Source: Streptomyces huiliensis (GTDB taxonomy: Bacteria > Actinomycetota > Actinomycetes > Streptomycetales > Streptomycetaceae). Taken from it: a stretch of 64,000 nt of DNA. The notes beneath the pieces are model-generated. The model saw only the letters and a program-made list of their open reading frames with translations, had not been told where the DNA came from and did no database searches. The translations under genes were made by a program, and so were the position numbers. Position 1 is the stretch's first letter; the number at the start of each line of letters is the position of its first letter. Location of the stretch: contig NZ_JAIQLH010000079.1 in the NCBI RefSeq assembly GCF_020037025.1, positions 1-64,000 on the forward strand, given 5' to 3'. Of the stretch, positions 17,542-24,587 are shown one piece after another.

Positions 17542-19037
17542 GCCATCGTGGGGAGGGTGAAGCTCGCGCCCTCCTTGACCCCGGAGGGCCAGCGCGAGGT
17601 GACGGTCTTGGTGCGGGTGTAGAAGCGGATGGCGTCCGGGCCGTGCTGGTTGAGGTCGCCGAAGCCGGACCGCTTCCAGCCGCCGAAGGTGTGGTAGGCG
17701 ACCGGGACGGGGATCGGGACGTTGACGCCGACCATGCCGGTCTCGACGCGGCGGGTGAAGTCGCGGGCGGTGTCGCCGTCGCGGGTGAAGAGGGCGACAC
17801 CGTTGCCGTACGGGTGCTCGCCGGGCAGCCGCAGCGCCTCCTCGTAGTCGGCGGCGCGGACGACGGAGAGGACCGGGCCGAAGATCTCCTCCTGGTATAT
17901 CCGCATGTCGGGGGTGACCCGGTCGAAGAGGGAGGCCCCGGCGAAGAAGCCGTTCTCGTGTCCGGGAAGGCGGAATCCCCGCCCGTCCACGACGAGTTCG
18001 GCTCCCTCTTCGACGCCCAGGTCGACGTAGCGGCGGACACGGTCGACGGCGTCCCGTCCGACCAGCGGGCCGAAGTCGGCCCCGGGGTCGTCCGAGCGAC
18101 CGATCCGGAGCCCGGCGATCCGCTCGGTCAGCCGGGCGACGAGGGCGTCGGCGGTCTCCGTACCGACGGGCACGGCCACGGACACGGCCATGCACCGCTC
18201 CCCCGCCGAGCCGTAGCCGGCGCCGACGAGGGCGTCGGCGGCCTGGTCGAGGTCGGCGTCCGGCATCACGATCAGGTGGTTCTTGGCGCCGCCGAAGCAC
18301 TGGGCGCGCTTGCCGTGCACGGCGGCGGTGGCGTAGACGTGTGCGGCGACGGGCGTCGAGCCGACGAAGCCGAGCGCCTTGACGCGGGGGTCCGCCAGCA
18401 GCGTGTCGACGGCCTCCTTGCCGCCGTTGACGACGTTCAGCACGCCCGGCGGCAGTCCGGCCTCCAGGAACAGTTCGGCGAGCCGGAGCGGTACGGACGG
18501 GTCGCGCTCGGACGGTTTGAGGATGAAGGAGTTGCCGCAGGCGAGGGCGGGTGCGGCCTTCCACAGCGGGATCATCGCGGGGAAGTTGAACGGTGTGATG
18601 CCCGCGGTCACGCCGAGGGGCTGCCGCAGCGAGTGGACGTCGATGCCGGTGCCGGCGTTGTCGGTGAACTCGCCCTTGATCAGGTGCGGCACGCCGGCGG
18701 CGAACTCGACGACCTCAAGACCCCGTTGGATGTCGCCGTGCGCGTCGGCGACGGTCTTGCCGTGCTCGCCCGACAGCAGCCGGGCCAGCGCGTCCTTTTC
18801 CTTCTCTACGAGGTCGAGGAACCGCAGCAGGACGCGGGCGCGGCGCTGCGGGTTCCACTCCCCCCACGCGTGCTGGGCCTCGGCGGCGTCGGCGATGGCG
18901 CTCTCGGTCTCGGCGCGGCTCGCGAGGGGCACGCGGGCCTGGATCTCACCGGTGTTGGGGTCGTACACGTCGCCGTAGGCGCCCGAGGTTCCGGGGGTGT
19001 GCTTGCCGGCGACGAAATGGGTCAGTTCGCGGACCAT
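17538..19037 (-). CDS. mmsA: Methylmalonate-semialdehyde dehydrogenase (CoA acylating)
   Basis: A 499-residue CoA-acylating aldehyde dehydrogenase that converts methylmalonate semialdehyde to propionyl-CoA. The NAD-binding region has TPFNFPAMIPLWKAAPALA and LGFVGSTPVAAHVY. The catalytic Cys is in GSAGERCMAVS, where the ERCM context is typical of MmsA. The C-terminus contains TFGGWKRSGFGD. It is the first gene of the valine operon. Upstream lie a cobalamin riboswitch and a promoter with a palindromic operator. Its product feeds propionyl-CoA into the cobalamin-dependent methylmalonyl-CoA route, which may explain the riboswitch. Confidence 0.96.
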   Translation of the reverse strand: MVRELTHFVAGKHTPGTSGAYGDVYDPNTGEIQARVPLASRAETESAIADAAEAQHAWGEWNPQRRARVLLRFLDLVEKEKDALARLLSGEHGKTVADAHGDIQRGLEVVEFAAGVPHLIKGEFTDNAGTGIDVHSLRQPLGVTAGITPFNFPAMIPLWKAAPALACGNSFILKPSERDPSVPLRLAELFLEAGLPPGVLNVVNGGKEAVDTLLADPRVKALGFVGSTPVAAHVYATAAVHGKRAQCFGGAKNHLIVMPDADLDQAADALVGAGYGSAGERCMAVSVAVPVGTETADALVARLTERIAGLRIGRSDDPGADFGPLVGRDAVDRVRRYVDLGVEEGAELVVDGRGFRLPGHENGFFAGASLFDRVTPDMRIYQEEIFGPVLSVVRAADYEEALRLPGEHPYGNGVALFTRDGDTARDFTRRVETGMVGVNVPIPVPVAYHTFGGWKRSGFGDLNQHGPDAIRFYTRTKTVTSRWPSGVKEGASFTLPTMA

Positions 19038-19254
19038 GGAAGCCTGCTCTCGTCAGGTCTCGACAGGTGGGATCCGGGGATGGCACGGCGGAGGCGCGGG
19101 CCGCTGCGGGGCCCGCACACGAAGCCGTGGGACGCGAAGGGGTGACGGGCCGTCAGGCGGCGGGCGGTACCGCTCGCCGCGCCGGATCACCTGGGTCGTG
19201 GAAACGGACCGGTGCCATGCGTGTCTGCTCCATCCTCGTGGACAACACGGAACG

Positions 19255-19463
19255 ACCGCGCGGCCGGTATCCTGACTCCCGGATCACCACGCGCTTTCCG
19301 CCTTCCCGACGTCGCGTCGCCGCGCCGTCAGTGACGTCCTTCCTGTCGGCGACCGCCGTGTACGGACGGCCTGTCGCCGGTGAAAACGCGCTCCCCGGTC
19401 ACAGTGGCGGGACCGTGCCGGATTCACACCGGCTTCCCTGCACCGCGGGCTTGTTGGCCTGAC
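19255..19463 (-). promoter_or_regulatory. Cobalamin riboswitch upstream of the mmsA operon
   Basis: On the minus strand the element opens with GGGAAGCCGGTGTGAATCC, then GGCACGGTCCCGCCACTGTG ACCGGGGAGC, a textbook core, and closes with the B12-box region CCGGGAGTCAGGATACCGG near 19250-19280. About 220 bases separate its end from mmsA. That gap has two further inverted repeats (about 19148-19182) that could be the expression platform, and a 21-codon frame of doubtful reality. No cobalamin gene lies between, so the element either controls the valine operon or is left over from a lost gene. Ends are approximate. Confidence 0.88.
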
Positions 19464-19499
19464 CATATAGTTGGACGTCCTAGTAAGTCCAGGGTCAAC
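19464..19499 (-). promoter_or_regulatory. Promoter with overlapping palindromic operator
   Basis: Minus-strand TGGACT (19491-19486) and TATATG (19469-19464) are spaced by 16 bases and could be the -35 and -10 of the riboswitch transcript; a TTGACC at 19499-19494 lies further upstream. The interval holds a near-perfect 16-bp palindrome, AGTTGGACGTCCTAGT (19469-19484), centred on GGACGTCC. A repressor bound there would cover the promoter. The regulator is not encoded nearby. Confidence 0.45.
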
Positions 19500-19585
19500 G
19501 GGCCGCCGCGGACCCGGAGGTGGGGTCACGCGGGCTCGCCCGGACGCGGACGCGCCGGGCGAGAGCGGGTCGCCGCCGAGGCGGA

Positions 19586-19999
19586 CTACTCGGCGTAGGG
19601 CTGGTCGGTTCCGGTGGCGCTGTAGCCGAGGCTCCAGACGTAGCCGTCCGGGTCGGCGAAGGTGCCGCCGTACCCGCCCCACGGCAGGGCGCCGGCGGGC
19701 TTGAGGATCGTGGCACCGGCCGCACGGGCCTCCTCCATGACCTCGCCGACCCGTGCCTCGCTCCGGACGACGTAGGTCAGGACCAGCCCGCTGAAGCCCC
19801 TGCCCTCCGCGTCCGTGCCCACCAGGTCGGCCAGCCCCTCGCGGCCGTAGAAGCCGACCGGCGAGGCGCCGTCCGACGCGAAGAACACCGAGACGCCGTA
19901 GTCGTTCCGGATCTTCCAGCCGAGTCCCTCGGTGTAGAACCGCTTGGCCCGGTCCATGTCCCGGACGCCGAGGAGGATCGAGCTGACGTGCGCTTTCAT
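19586..19999 (-). CDS. VOC (glyoxalase/bleomycin resistance fold) protein
   Basis: A 137-residue protein with two beta-alpha-beta-beta-beta modules of the vicinal-oxygen-chelate fold. It opens SSILLGVRDMDRAKRFYTEG and ends with the module-2 pattern GGTFADPDGYVWSLGYS. The Glu and His metal ligands of true glyoxalase I are not clear, so the reaction is unknown. ATG at 19999 has AAGGAG upstream. Its own promoter lies inside the 3' end of the AraC gene and shares a 19-bp element with the promoter of the first VOC gene, so the AraC protein probably controls both. Confidence 0.85.
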   Translation of the reverse strand: MKAHVSSILLGVRDMDRAKRFYTEGLGWKIRNDYGVSVFFASDGASPVGFYGREGLADLVGTDAEGRGFSGLVLTYVVRSEARVGEVMEEARAAGATILKPAGALPWGGYGGTFADPDGYVWSLGYSATGTDQPYAE

Positions 20000-20066
20000 G
20001 ACGTACTCCTTGTGCCGCGGAGGTCTGTGTGCCGGATGCCGGGCCGGGCCCGGCTGCCGATGACCT

Positions 20067-20576
20067 TCACGCTAGGGGCCGCGGGGCGGCCGGGGCTTCT
20101 CGATTCCTGACCGGTCGCGAGACGTGCTTCGCCACGCACGCCGGCATCCCCTCGACGTCGATCGCCGGGCCCGCCGGACCCGTCGTATCCACCGCGCCCG
20201 CCGCGCCCGCCGCCTGGCGCCGGAAGGCCCCGGGCGGCATGCCGACCAGCTCGGTGAAGCGGGTGGTGAACGTCCCCAGCGACGCGCAGCCGACCGTGAA
20301 GCAGACCTCGGTGACGCTGAGGTCGCCCCGCCTCAGCAGGGCCGTCGCCCGCTCGATGCGACGCGTCATCAGGTACGAGTACGGCGACTCACCGTAGGCG
20401 GCCCGGAACTGCCGGCTCAGGTGCCCGGCGGACATGTTCACGGCACGCGCGAGCGCCTCCACGTTCAGCGGCTGCGCGTAGTCCCGGTCGATCCGGTCGC
20501 GGACGCGGCGCAGCCGGGCGAGATCGGCCAGGCGCTGCGCCTCGACGCGCGCACGCCGCCATTCGGACTGACACAC
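20067..20576 (-). CDS. AraC family transcriptional regulator
   Basis: A 169-residue regulator that is almost only DNA-binding domain. Helix-turn-helix 1 is NVEALARAVNMSAGHLSRQF and the second is in VTEVCFTVGCASLGTFTTRF, followed by the family signature PPGAFRRQ. There is no large ligand domain. GTG at 20576 follows GGAGGGGAAGG, which fixes the start. It is flanked by two VOC genes on the same strand. A C-terminal tail (PVRNREAPAAPRPLA) is encoded by the very DNA that forms the promoter element for the second VOC gene. Confidence 0.88.
   Translation of the reverse strand: MCQSEWRRARVEAQRLADLARLRRVRDRIDRDYAQPLNVEALARAVNMSAGHLSRQFRAAYGESPYSYLMTRRIERATALLRRGDLSVTEVCFTVGCASLGTFTTRFTELVGMPPGAFRRQAAGAAGAVDTTGPAGPAIDVEGMPACVAKHVSRPVRNREAPAAPRPLA
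20069..20113 (-). promoter_or_regulatory. VOC promoter, copy 1: 19-bp element plus -10
   Basis: The 19-bp sequence GCTTCTCGATTCCTGACCG (plus-strand reading, 20095-20113) is followed on the minus strand by exactly 20 bases and then TAGCGT (20074-20069). The same element and the same 20-base spacing to TAGCCT occur before the other VOC gene. The element sits where an activator would cover the -35 region. Transcription would start near 20062, about 60 bases before the VOC start. Confidence 0.7.
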
Positions 20577-20598
20577 GGGAACCCTTCCCCTCCGGAGC

Positions 20599-21009
20599 TC
20601 AGCGCAGTTCCTGGATGCGGACCAGGTTGCCCGCGGGGTCGCGGAACGCGCAGTCGCGGACGCCGTACGGCTGCTCGGTCGGCTCCTGGACGACCTCGGT
20701 GTCACCGGCCTGCACCTTCTCGAACGTGGCGTCGAGGTCCGGGGTGGCCAGCAGGATCCAGCCGTACGTGCCCTTGGCCATCATCTCGGTGATCGTGCGG
20801 CGCTCGTCCTCGGTGATGCCGGGGTCGGCGGCGGGCGGCGCCAGCAGGATCGACGTGCCCGGCTGACCGGCCGGGCCGACCGTGATCCAGCGCATCCTGC
20901 CCTGCCCGACATCGCTGCGGACCTCGAAGCCGAGCACGTCGCGGTAGAAGGCGAGCGACGCGTCCGGGTCGTCGTGCGGGAGAGCGGTGGTGTGAATGGT
21001 GATGTCCAT
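20599..21009 (-). CDS. VOC family protein, first gene of VOC-AraC-VOC group
   Basis: A 136-residue vicinal-oxygen-chelate protein. It starts MDITIHTTALPHDDPDASLA, with FYRDVLGFEV in module 1 and YGVRDCAFRDPAGNLVRIQE in module 2. The start ATG at 21009 has no ribosome binding site but lies 7 bases after a -10 box, so the mRNA is probably leaderless, beginning at the A of ATG. The AraC gene follows 22 bases downstream and is likely cotranscribed. Function is unknown; relatives act in resistance or in dioxygenase and isomerase chemistry. Confidence 0.86.
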   Translation of the reverse strand: MDITIHTTALPHDDPDASLAFYRDVLGFEVRSDVGQGRMRWITVGPAGQPGTSILLAPPAADPGITEDERRTITEMMAKGTYGWILLATPDLDATFEKVQAGDTEVVQEPTEQPYGVRDCAFRDPAGNLVRIQELR

Positions 21010-21016
21010 GGTGAGC

Positions 21017-21061
21017 AGGCTAGAGGCGGCTCCGCACACCGCGCTTCTCGATTCCTGACCG
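21017..21061 (-). promoter_or_regulatory. VOC promoter, copy 2: 19-bp element plus -10
   Basis: The identical 19-bp element GCTTCTCGATTCCTGACCG (21043-21061) is followed on the minus strand by 20 bases and TAGCCT (21022-21017). The ATG of the VOC gene is 7 bases further on. Shared element and spacing with the copy at 20069-20113 suggest an activator site for the AraC protein encoded between them. Confidence 0.7.
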
Positions 21062-21343
21062 ATCCGGATATGCCAGGACGTCGACGGCTCAACGTCGGCC
21101 GCGCCACGGCTGCCACCTCATGACGCCAAGCTGAGCCACCACACCCTTGCGATGGCACCACTATGATGCCATCATCACGACGTGGACAGCGCGCGCGGAA
21201 TCCGCCGCATCCACCCTTCCACTGACGCGCATTCTTCGACCAGCCGGCACCCGCCACACATACGTACGCCGACGCGACAGCACCGATGACACACCTTTGG
21301 CGCCAATGACGCCATCGACGAGCGACTTCCCACGGAGGACACC
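21062..21343. promoter_or_regulatory. Upstream region of the P450 gene with palindromes
   Basis: No gene is seen here. ATGATGCCATCAT at 21163-21175 is a perfect 13-bp palindrome, and a nearby GATGGC (21151-21156) adds a half-site. TTGGCGCCAA at 21297-21306 is a perfect 10-bp palindrome close to the P450 start. Either could bind a repressor of the P450 and ferredoxin pair; no adjacent regulator is divergent from it. A ribosome binding site, GGAGG, precedes the GTG at 21344. Confidence 0.4.
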
Positions 21344-22570
21344 GTGCACCACGAACCGTCGCCCCACGCCCCGGCCGACGAGCCCGTCACGCTCCCCACC
21401 CAGCGCGCCGCCGGCTGCCCGTTCGACCCGCCCGCCGGGCTGGCGGAGCTCCGCGAGGAGCGGCCGCTGGCCCGGATGAGGTATCCCGACGGGCACCTCG
21501 GCTGGCTGGCCACCGGCTACTCCGCGGTCCGCTCGGTCCTCGCGGACCCGCGCTTCAGCTCGCGGTACGAGCTGCTGCACCTGCCCTTCCCCGGCGGCCC
21601 CGAGGGCCCGCCGCCGCCCGCCGTGGTCGGCGACATGACCGGGATGGACGCACCCGAGCACACCCGCCTGAGGCGGCTCCTGGCGGGCAAGTTCACCGTC
21701 CGCCGCATGCGGCGGCTCACCGAACGGGTCGAGGAGATCACCGCCGAGCACCTGGACGCGATGGAGCGCCGCGGCCCGGGCGTCGACCTGGTCGAGGCGT
21801 TCGCCCGCCCTCTCCCCGCGCTGGTCATCTGCGAGCTGCTGGGTGTCCCCTACGCCGACCGGGAGCGCTTCCAGGGGCACGCCCACGCGCTCATGTCCAG
21901 GGAGTCGACGCCCGAGGAGGTGATGGCCGCGTACGCCGGACTCCAGGAGTACATGGCCGAACTGGTCGCCGCCCAGCGCGCCGCGCCCTCCGACGACCTG
22001 CTCGGCGACCTGGCCCGGGACTCGGACCTCAGTGACGACGAGCTGGCCGGCCTCGGGGGCTTCCTGCTCGCCGCCGGGCTCGACACCACCGCCAACATGC
22101 TCGCCCACGGTACGTTCGCCCTGCTCACCACCCCGGGCCGGGCCGACGCCCTGCGCGCGGACCCGGAACTCGCCCCGCGGGCCGTCGAAGAGCTGATGCG
22201 CTACCTGACGATCGCCCACACGACCGTGCGGTCCGCGCTGGAGGACGTCGAGCTGGAGGGCAGGACCATCAGGGCGGGCGACAGCGTCACCCTCTCCCTG
22301 GAGGCCGCCAACCGGGACCCGGGCCGGTTCCCCGACCCCGACGTCCTCGACCCGCACCGCACGGCCACCGGGCACCTGGGCTTCGGCCACGGCATCCACC
22401 AGTGCCTGGGCCAGCAACTGGCCCGCGTGGAACTGACGGTGGCCCTGCCCGCACTGCTCGGCCGGTTCCCCACGCTGCGCCTGGCCGTACCGGCCGAGGA
22501 CATACCCCTGCGGACGCACATGAACATCTACGGCGTCCACCGGCTGCCGGTCACCTGGGACGAGGTCTGA
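21344..22570 (+). CDS. Cytochrome P450, CYP105-like
   Basis: A 408-residue soluble bacterial P450. The I-helix motif is AAGLDTTAN, the K-helix ExxR is in AVEELMRYL, and the haem-binding loop is FGHGIHQCLGQQLARVEL with the axial Cys. The N-terminal TQRAAGCPFDPPAGLAELRE is typical of the CYP105 group of actinomycetes, which oxidise diverse small molecules. GTG at 21344 follows GGAGG at a good distance. A 3Fe-4S ferredoxin gene starts 4 bases after its stop, as for many CYP105 enzymes, and should supply electrons. The substrate is unknown. Confidence 0.93.
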   Translation: MHHEPSPHAPADEPVTLPTQRAAGCPFDPPAGLAELREERPLARMRYPDGHLGWLATGYSAVRSVLADPRFSSRYELLHLPFPGGPEGPPPPAVVGDMTGMDAPEHTRLRRLLAGKFTVRRMRRLTERVEEITAEHLDAMERRGPGVDLVEAFARPLPALVICELLGVPYADRERFQGHAHALMSRESTPEEVMAAYAGLQEYMAELVAAQRAAPSDDLLGDLARDSDLSDDELAGLGGFLLAAGLDTTANMLAHGTFALLTTPGRADALRADPELAPRAVEELMRYLTIAHTTVRSALEDVELEGRTIRAGDSVTLSLEAANRDPGRFPDPDVLDPHRTATGHLGFGHGIHQCLGQQLARVELTVALPALLGRFPTLRLAVPAEDIPLRTHMNIYGVHRLPVTWDEV

Positions 22571-22574
22571 CCTC

Positions 22575-22790
22575 GTGGACATCCGAGTCGACCGCACCCG
22601 CTGCCTCGGCGCCGGCATGTGCGCCCTGACGGCCCCTCAGGTCTTCGACCAGGACGAGGACGACGGCCTCGTCCTCCTCCTGGACGCCCACCCGCCCCAG
22701 GACCGGCACACGGCGGTCCGCACCGCCGCCGGCATCTGCCCGGCCTCCGCCATCACCCTCACGGAGCCGGGTTCCCCGCCCCACCCGTGA
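22575..22790 (+). CDS. 3Fe-4S ferredoxin, P450 redox partner
   Basis: A 71-residue ferredoxin. The cluster ligands are the Cys of RTRCLGAGMC and the distal Cys of GICPAS, with the second Cys position replaced, the 3Fe-4S pattern C-x5-C...CP. The GTG start at 22575 lies 4 bases after the P450 stop, so the two form one transcript. The last 32 bases overlap the 3' end of the convergent deaminase gene. Confidence 0.92.
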   Translation: MDIRVDRTRCLGAGMCALTAPQVFDQDEDDGLVLLLDAHPPQDRHTAVRTAAGICPASAITLTEPGSPPHP

Positions 22791-23271
22791 CGGCCGCGCG
22801 GCGCTCGCCGCCGTTGTGCTCCTGCCAGAGGCGGTAGACCTCGACGGCGGCGTCCCGGGGCTCGTGGCGCATGGGCAGCCGGCGCTCGTCCCACGGCTTG
22901 GCGAACTCCTCGTAGAAGCTGCCCAGTTCGAAGTACTTGCGGTCGTCGACGTAGTGCGGCTCGTAGGCGTCGCGGGTGGTGAGGAAGACGACCTCGTCCG
23001 GGGAGCAGTAGTACAGCGAGCCCAGGCACATCGGGCACGGGTGGGCCAGGACGTAGATGGTGGTGCCGGTGAGGTGCTCGGTGCCGAGCTTCGTGCAGGC
23101 CGCGCGGATGGCGAGGATCTCCGCGTGGGCGGTGGGGTCGCCGGTCTGGGCGACCCTGTTCGGGCTCTCGGCGAGGATCTCGCCGTCCTTGACGATGACG
23201 GTCGCGAACGGGCGGCCGCCCTCGGCGACGTTCCGGCGGGCGAGGTCGATGGTGCGCTGGATGAAGTCCAT
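22759..23271 (-). CDS. Nucleoside/guanine deaminase family zinc protein
   Basis: A 170-residue cytidine-deaminase-fold enzyme. The zinc site is complete: PTAHAEILAI (His and the proton-shuttle Glu) and PCPMCLGSLYYC (two Cys). Length and the downstream segment resemble bacterial guanine deaminase (GuaD) more than cytosine or cytidine deaminases. It is the third gene of a cyanase operon, 81 bases after cynS. The pairing suggests nitrogen release from a guanine- or triazine-like compound that gives cyanate, but no substrate can be assigned from sequence. Its C-terminus is antisense to the ferredoxin end. Confidence 0.85.
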   Translation of the reverse strand: MDFIQRTIDLARRNVAEGGRPFATVIVKDGEILAESPNRVAQTGDPTAHAEILAIRAACTKLGTEHLTGTTIYVLAHPCPMCLGSLYYCSPDEVVFLTTRDAYEPHYVDDRKYFELGSFYEEFAKPWDERRLPMRHEPRDAAVEVYRLWQEHNGGERRAAVTGGAGNPAP

Positions 23272-23352
23272 GGGGGTGGCCGGGGCCTTTCGGGGGTCGG
23301 GGGGGGGTGGACGGAGGGGGGCGGGGCCGGTGTGGCCCCGCCCCCTCGCGGG

Positions 23353-23823
23353 TCAGAAGGGCTTGGTCGGCAGGTACTTGCCGTCCAGGGTGATGACGGC
23401 CCGCTCGCCGCCGTCGGGGTCGGCGACCTTCCGCACGTCCAGCTTGAAGTTGATCGCGGAGATGATGCCGTCGCCGAACTGCTCGTGGACCAGGGCCTTG
23501 AGAGTGGTGCCGTAGACCTGGAGCATCTCGTGGAAGCGGTAGATCGTCGGGTCGGTGGGGATGCCGCCGGGGATCGAGCCGCGGGTCGGGATGGTCTGCA
23601 GCAGCAGCGCCGCGTCGTCGTCCAGGCCCAGCAGCTCGGCGACGGCCTCGGCGGACTCCCGCGGCAGCGGGTGCTGGCCGAGGACGGCGGCGGTGGTGAA
23701 GGCGACCGACAGGCCGGAGGCGTCGGCCACCTGCTGCCAGGAGAGGTCCTTGCGGATCTTGGCGTCCACGGCCTGGGCGGCCAGGGCCTCGCGTGCGGTG
23801 GGGTCGAACTGGGCGTGCACCAT
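23353..23823 (-). CDS. cynS: Cyanate hydratase (cyanase)
   Basis: A 156-residue cyanase that converts cyanate and bicarbonate to ammonia and carbon dioxide. The N-terminal helix-turn-helix-like domain (DLSWQQVADASGLSVAFTTA) is followed by the catalytic domain. This has IYRFHEMLQVYGTTLKALVH, with the catalytic Arg and Glu, and FGDGIISAINF, with the catalytic Ser. Length equals the family norm. It is downstream of a carbonic anhydrase gene, which replaces the bicarbonate used, and upstream of the deaminase. Confidence 0.97.
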   Translation of the reverse strand: MVHAQFDPTAREALAAQAVDAKIRKDLSWQQVADASGLSVAFTTAAVLGQHPLPRESAEAVAELLGLDDDAALLLQTIPTRGSIPGGIPTDPTIYRFHEMLQVYGTTLKALVHEQFGDGIISAINFKLDVRKVADPDGGERAVITLDGKYLPTKPF

Positions 23824-23857
23824 GAGAGGGCTCCTTGTGTAGGGGGGAAGAAAGGGG

Positions 23858-24463
23858 TCAGGAAGCGAGGGCGGTGCCCGCGCCGGTGGCGTCGAGCTCC
23901 TCGACGCGCCCGGAGGCGATGTCGAAGACCCAGCCGCGCAGGGTCACCGTCCGCTCGGCCAGCGCCCGGGCCACGGAGGGGTGGGTGGCCAGGTTCACGA
24001 GCTGCGCGGACACGTTCCGGCGGACCAGGGCGGCCACCGCGTCCGGGCCGGCCGCCGGGCCTGCGGCGCGGGCCACGGCGGCGTCCGCGTGCCGCAGCCA
24101 GCCGGCGACCACCGGCGCGCCGCCGAGGTCGTGGCCTTCGGCCAGGGCGGTCATCGCGCCGCAGGCGGAGTGCCCGCACACCACGATCTCGGTCACGCCC
24201 AGCACGGCGACGGCGTACTCGATGCTCGCCGCCACCCCGTCGGCGCCGGGCGTGTAGGCGGGGACGAGGTTTCCGGCGGTGCGGACGACGAAGAGCTCGC
24301 CCGGCTCGCCCTGGGTGATCAGCTCGGGTACGACGCGGGCGTCCGAGCAGCCGATGAACAGCGTGTGCGGCGCGTGATGCGTGGCCAGGCGGGTGAAGAG
24401 GTCCGCCTTGGCCGGGAAGACGTCGCGCTGGAAGCGGGCGACGCCCTCGGCGAGGTCCTGCAT
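23858..24463 (-). CDS. cynT: Beta-class carbonic anhydrase of the cyn operon
   Basis: A 201-residue beta carbonic anhydrase. Zinc ligands and active site are in FIGCSDARVVPEL (Cys, Asp, Arg) and VCGHSACGAM (His and Cys). It hydrates carbon dioxide to bicarbonate, the cosubstrate of cyanase, whose gene follows 34 bases downstream. The gene is divergent from the LysR regulator, and the start ATG at 24463 is preceded by AAGGAG. The symbol rests on operon context. Confidence 0.92.
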   Translation of the reverse strand: MQDLAEGVARFQRDVFPAKADLFTRLATHHAPHTLFIGCSDARVVPELITQGEPGELFVVRTAGNLVPAYTPGADGVAASIEYAVAVLGVTEIVVCGHSACGAMTALAEGHDLGGAPVVAGWLRHADAAVARAAGPAAGPDAVAALVRRNVSAQLVNLATHPSVARALAERTVTLRGWVFDIASGRVEELDATGAGTALAS

Positions 24464-24528
24464 GGGTCACTCCTTCGGTAGCCGCCGGGCCCTCGGGGAC
24501 CGGCAAGAACCACCCTGCACGACCTGCA

Positions 24529-24567
24529 CCTATAGCGTCCAAGAGTTGCTCGCCATGACTCCTATAG
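24529..24567. promoter_or_regulatory. LysR-type binding region between cynT and cynR
   Basis: The motif CCTATAG occurs at 24529-24535 and again at 24561-24567, 32 bp apart (about three helical turns), with CTATAC just beyond at about 24575. These AT-rich motifs stand out in a GC-rich divergent intergenic region and fit the recognition and activation sites of a LysR regulator. Confidence 0.6.
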
Positions 24568-24587
24568 GCACCATCTATACTCCGCTC

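Noticed and set aside
19140..19205. A 21-codon frame (MAPVRFHDPGDP...) between the riboswitch and mmsA
   Set aside because: It overlaps two hairpins of the likely expression platform, its GGAG is 11 bases away, and the product resembles no known leader.
23272..23352. G-run between deaminase and cynS as a possible terminator
   Set aside because: There is no stable inverted repeat with it, and the genes are spaced as one operon.
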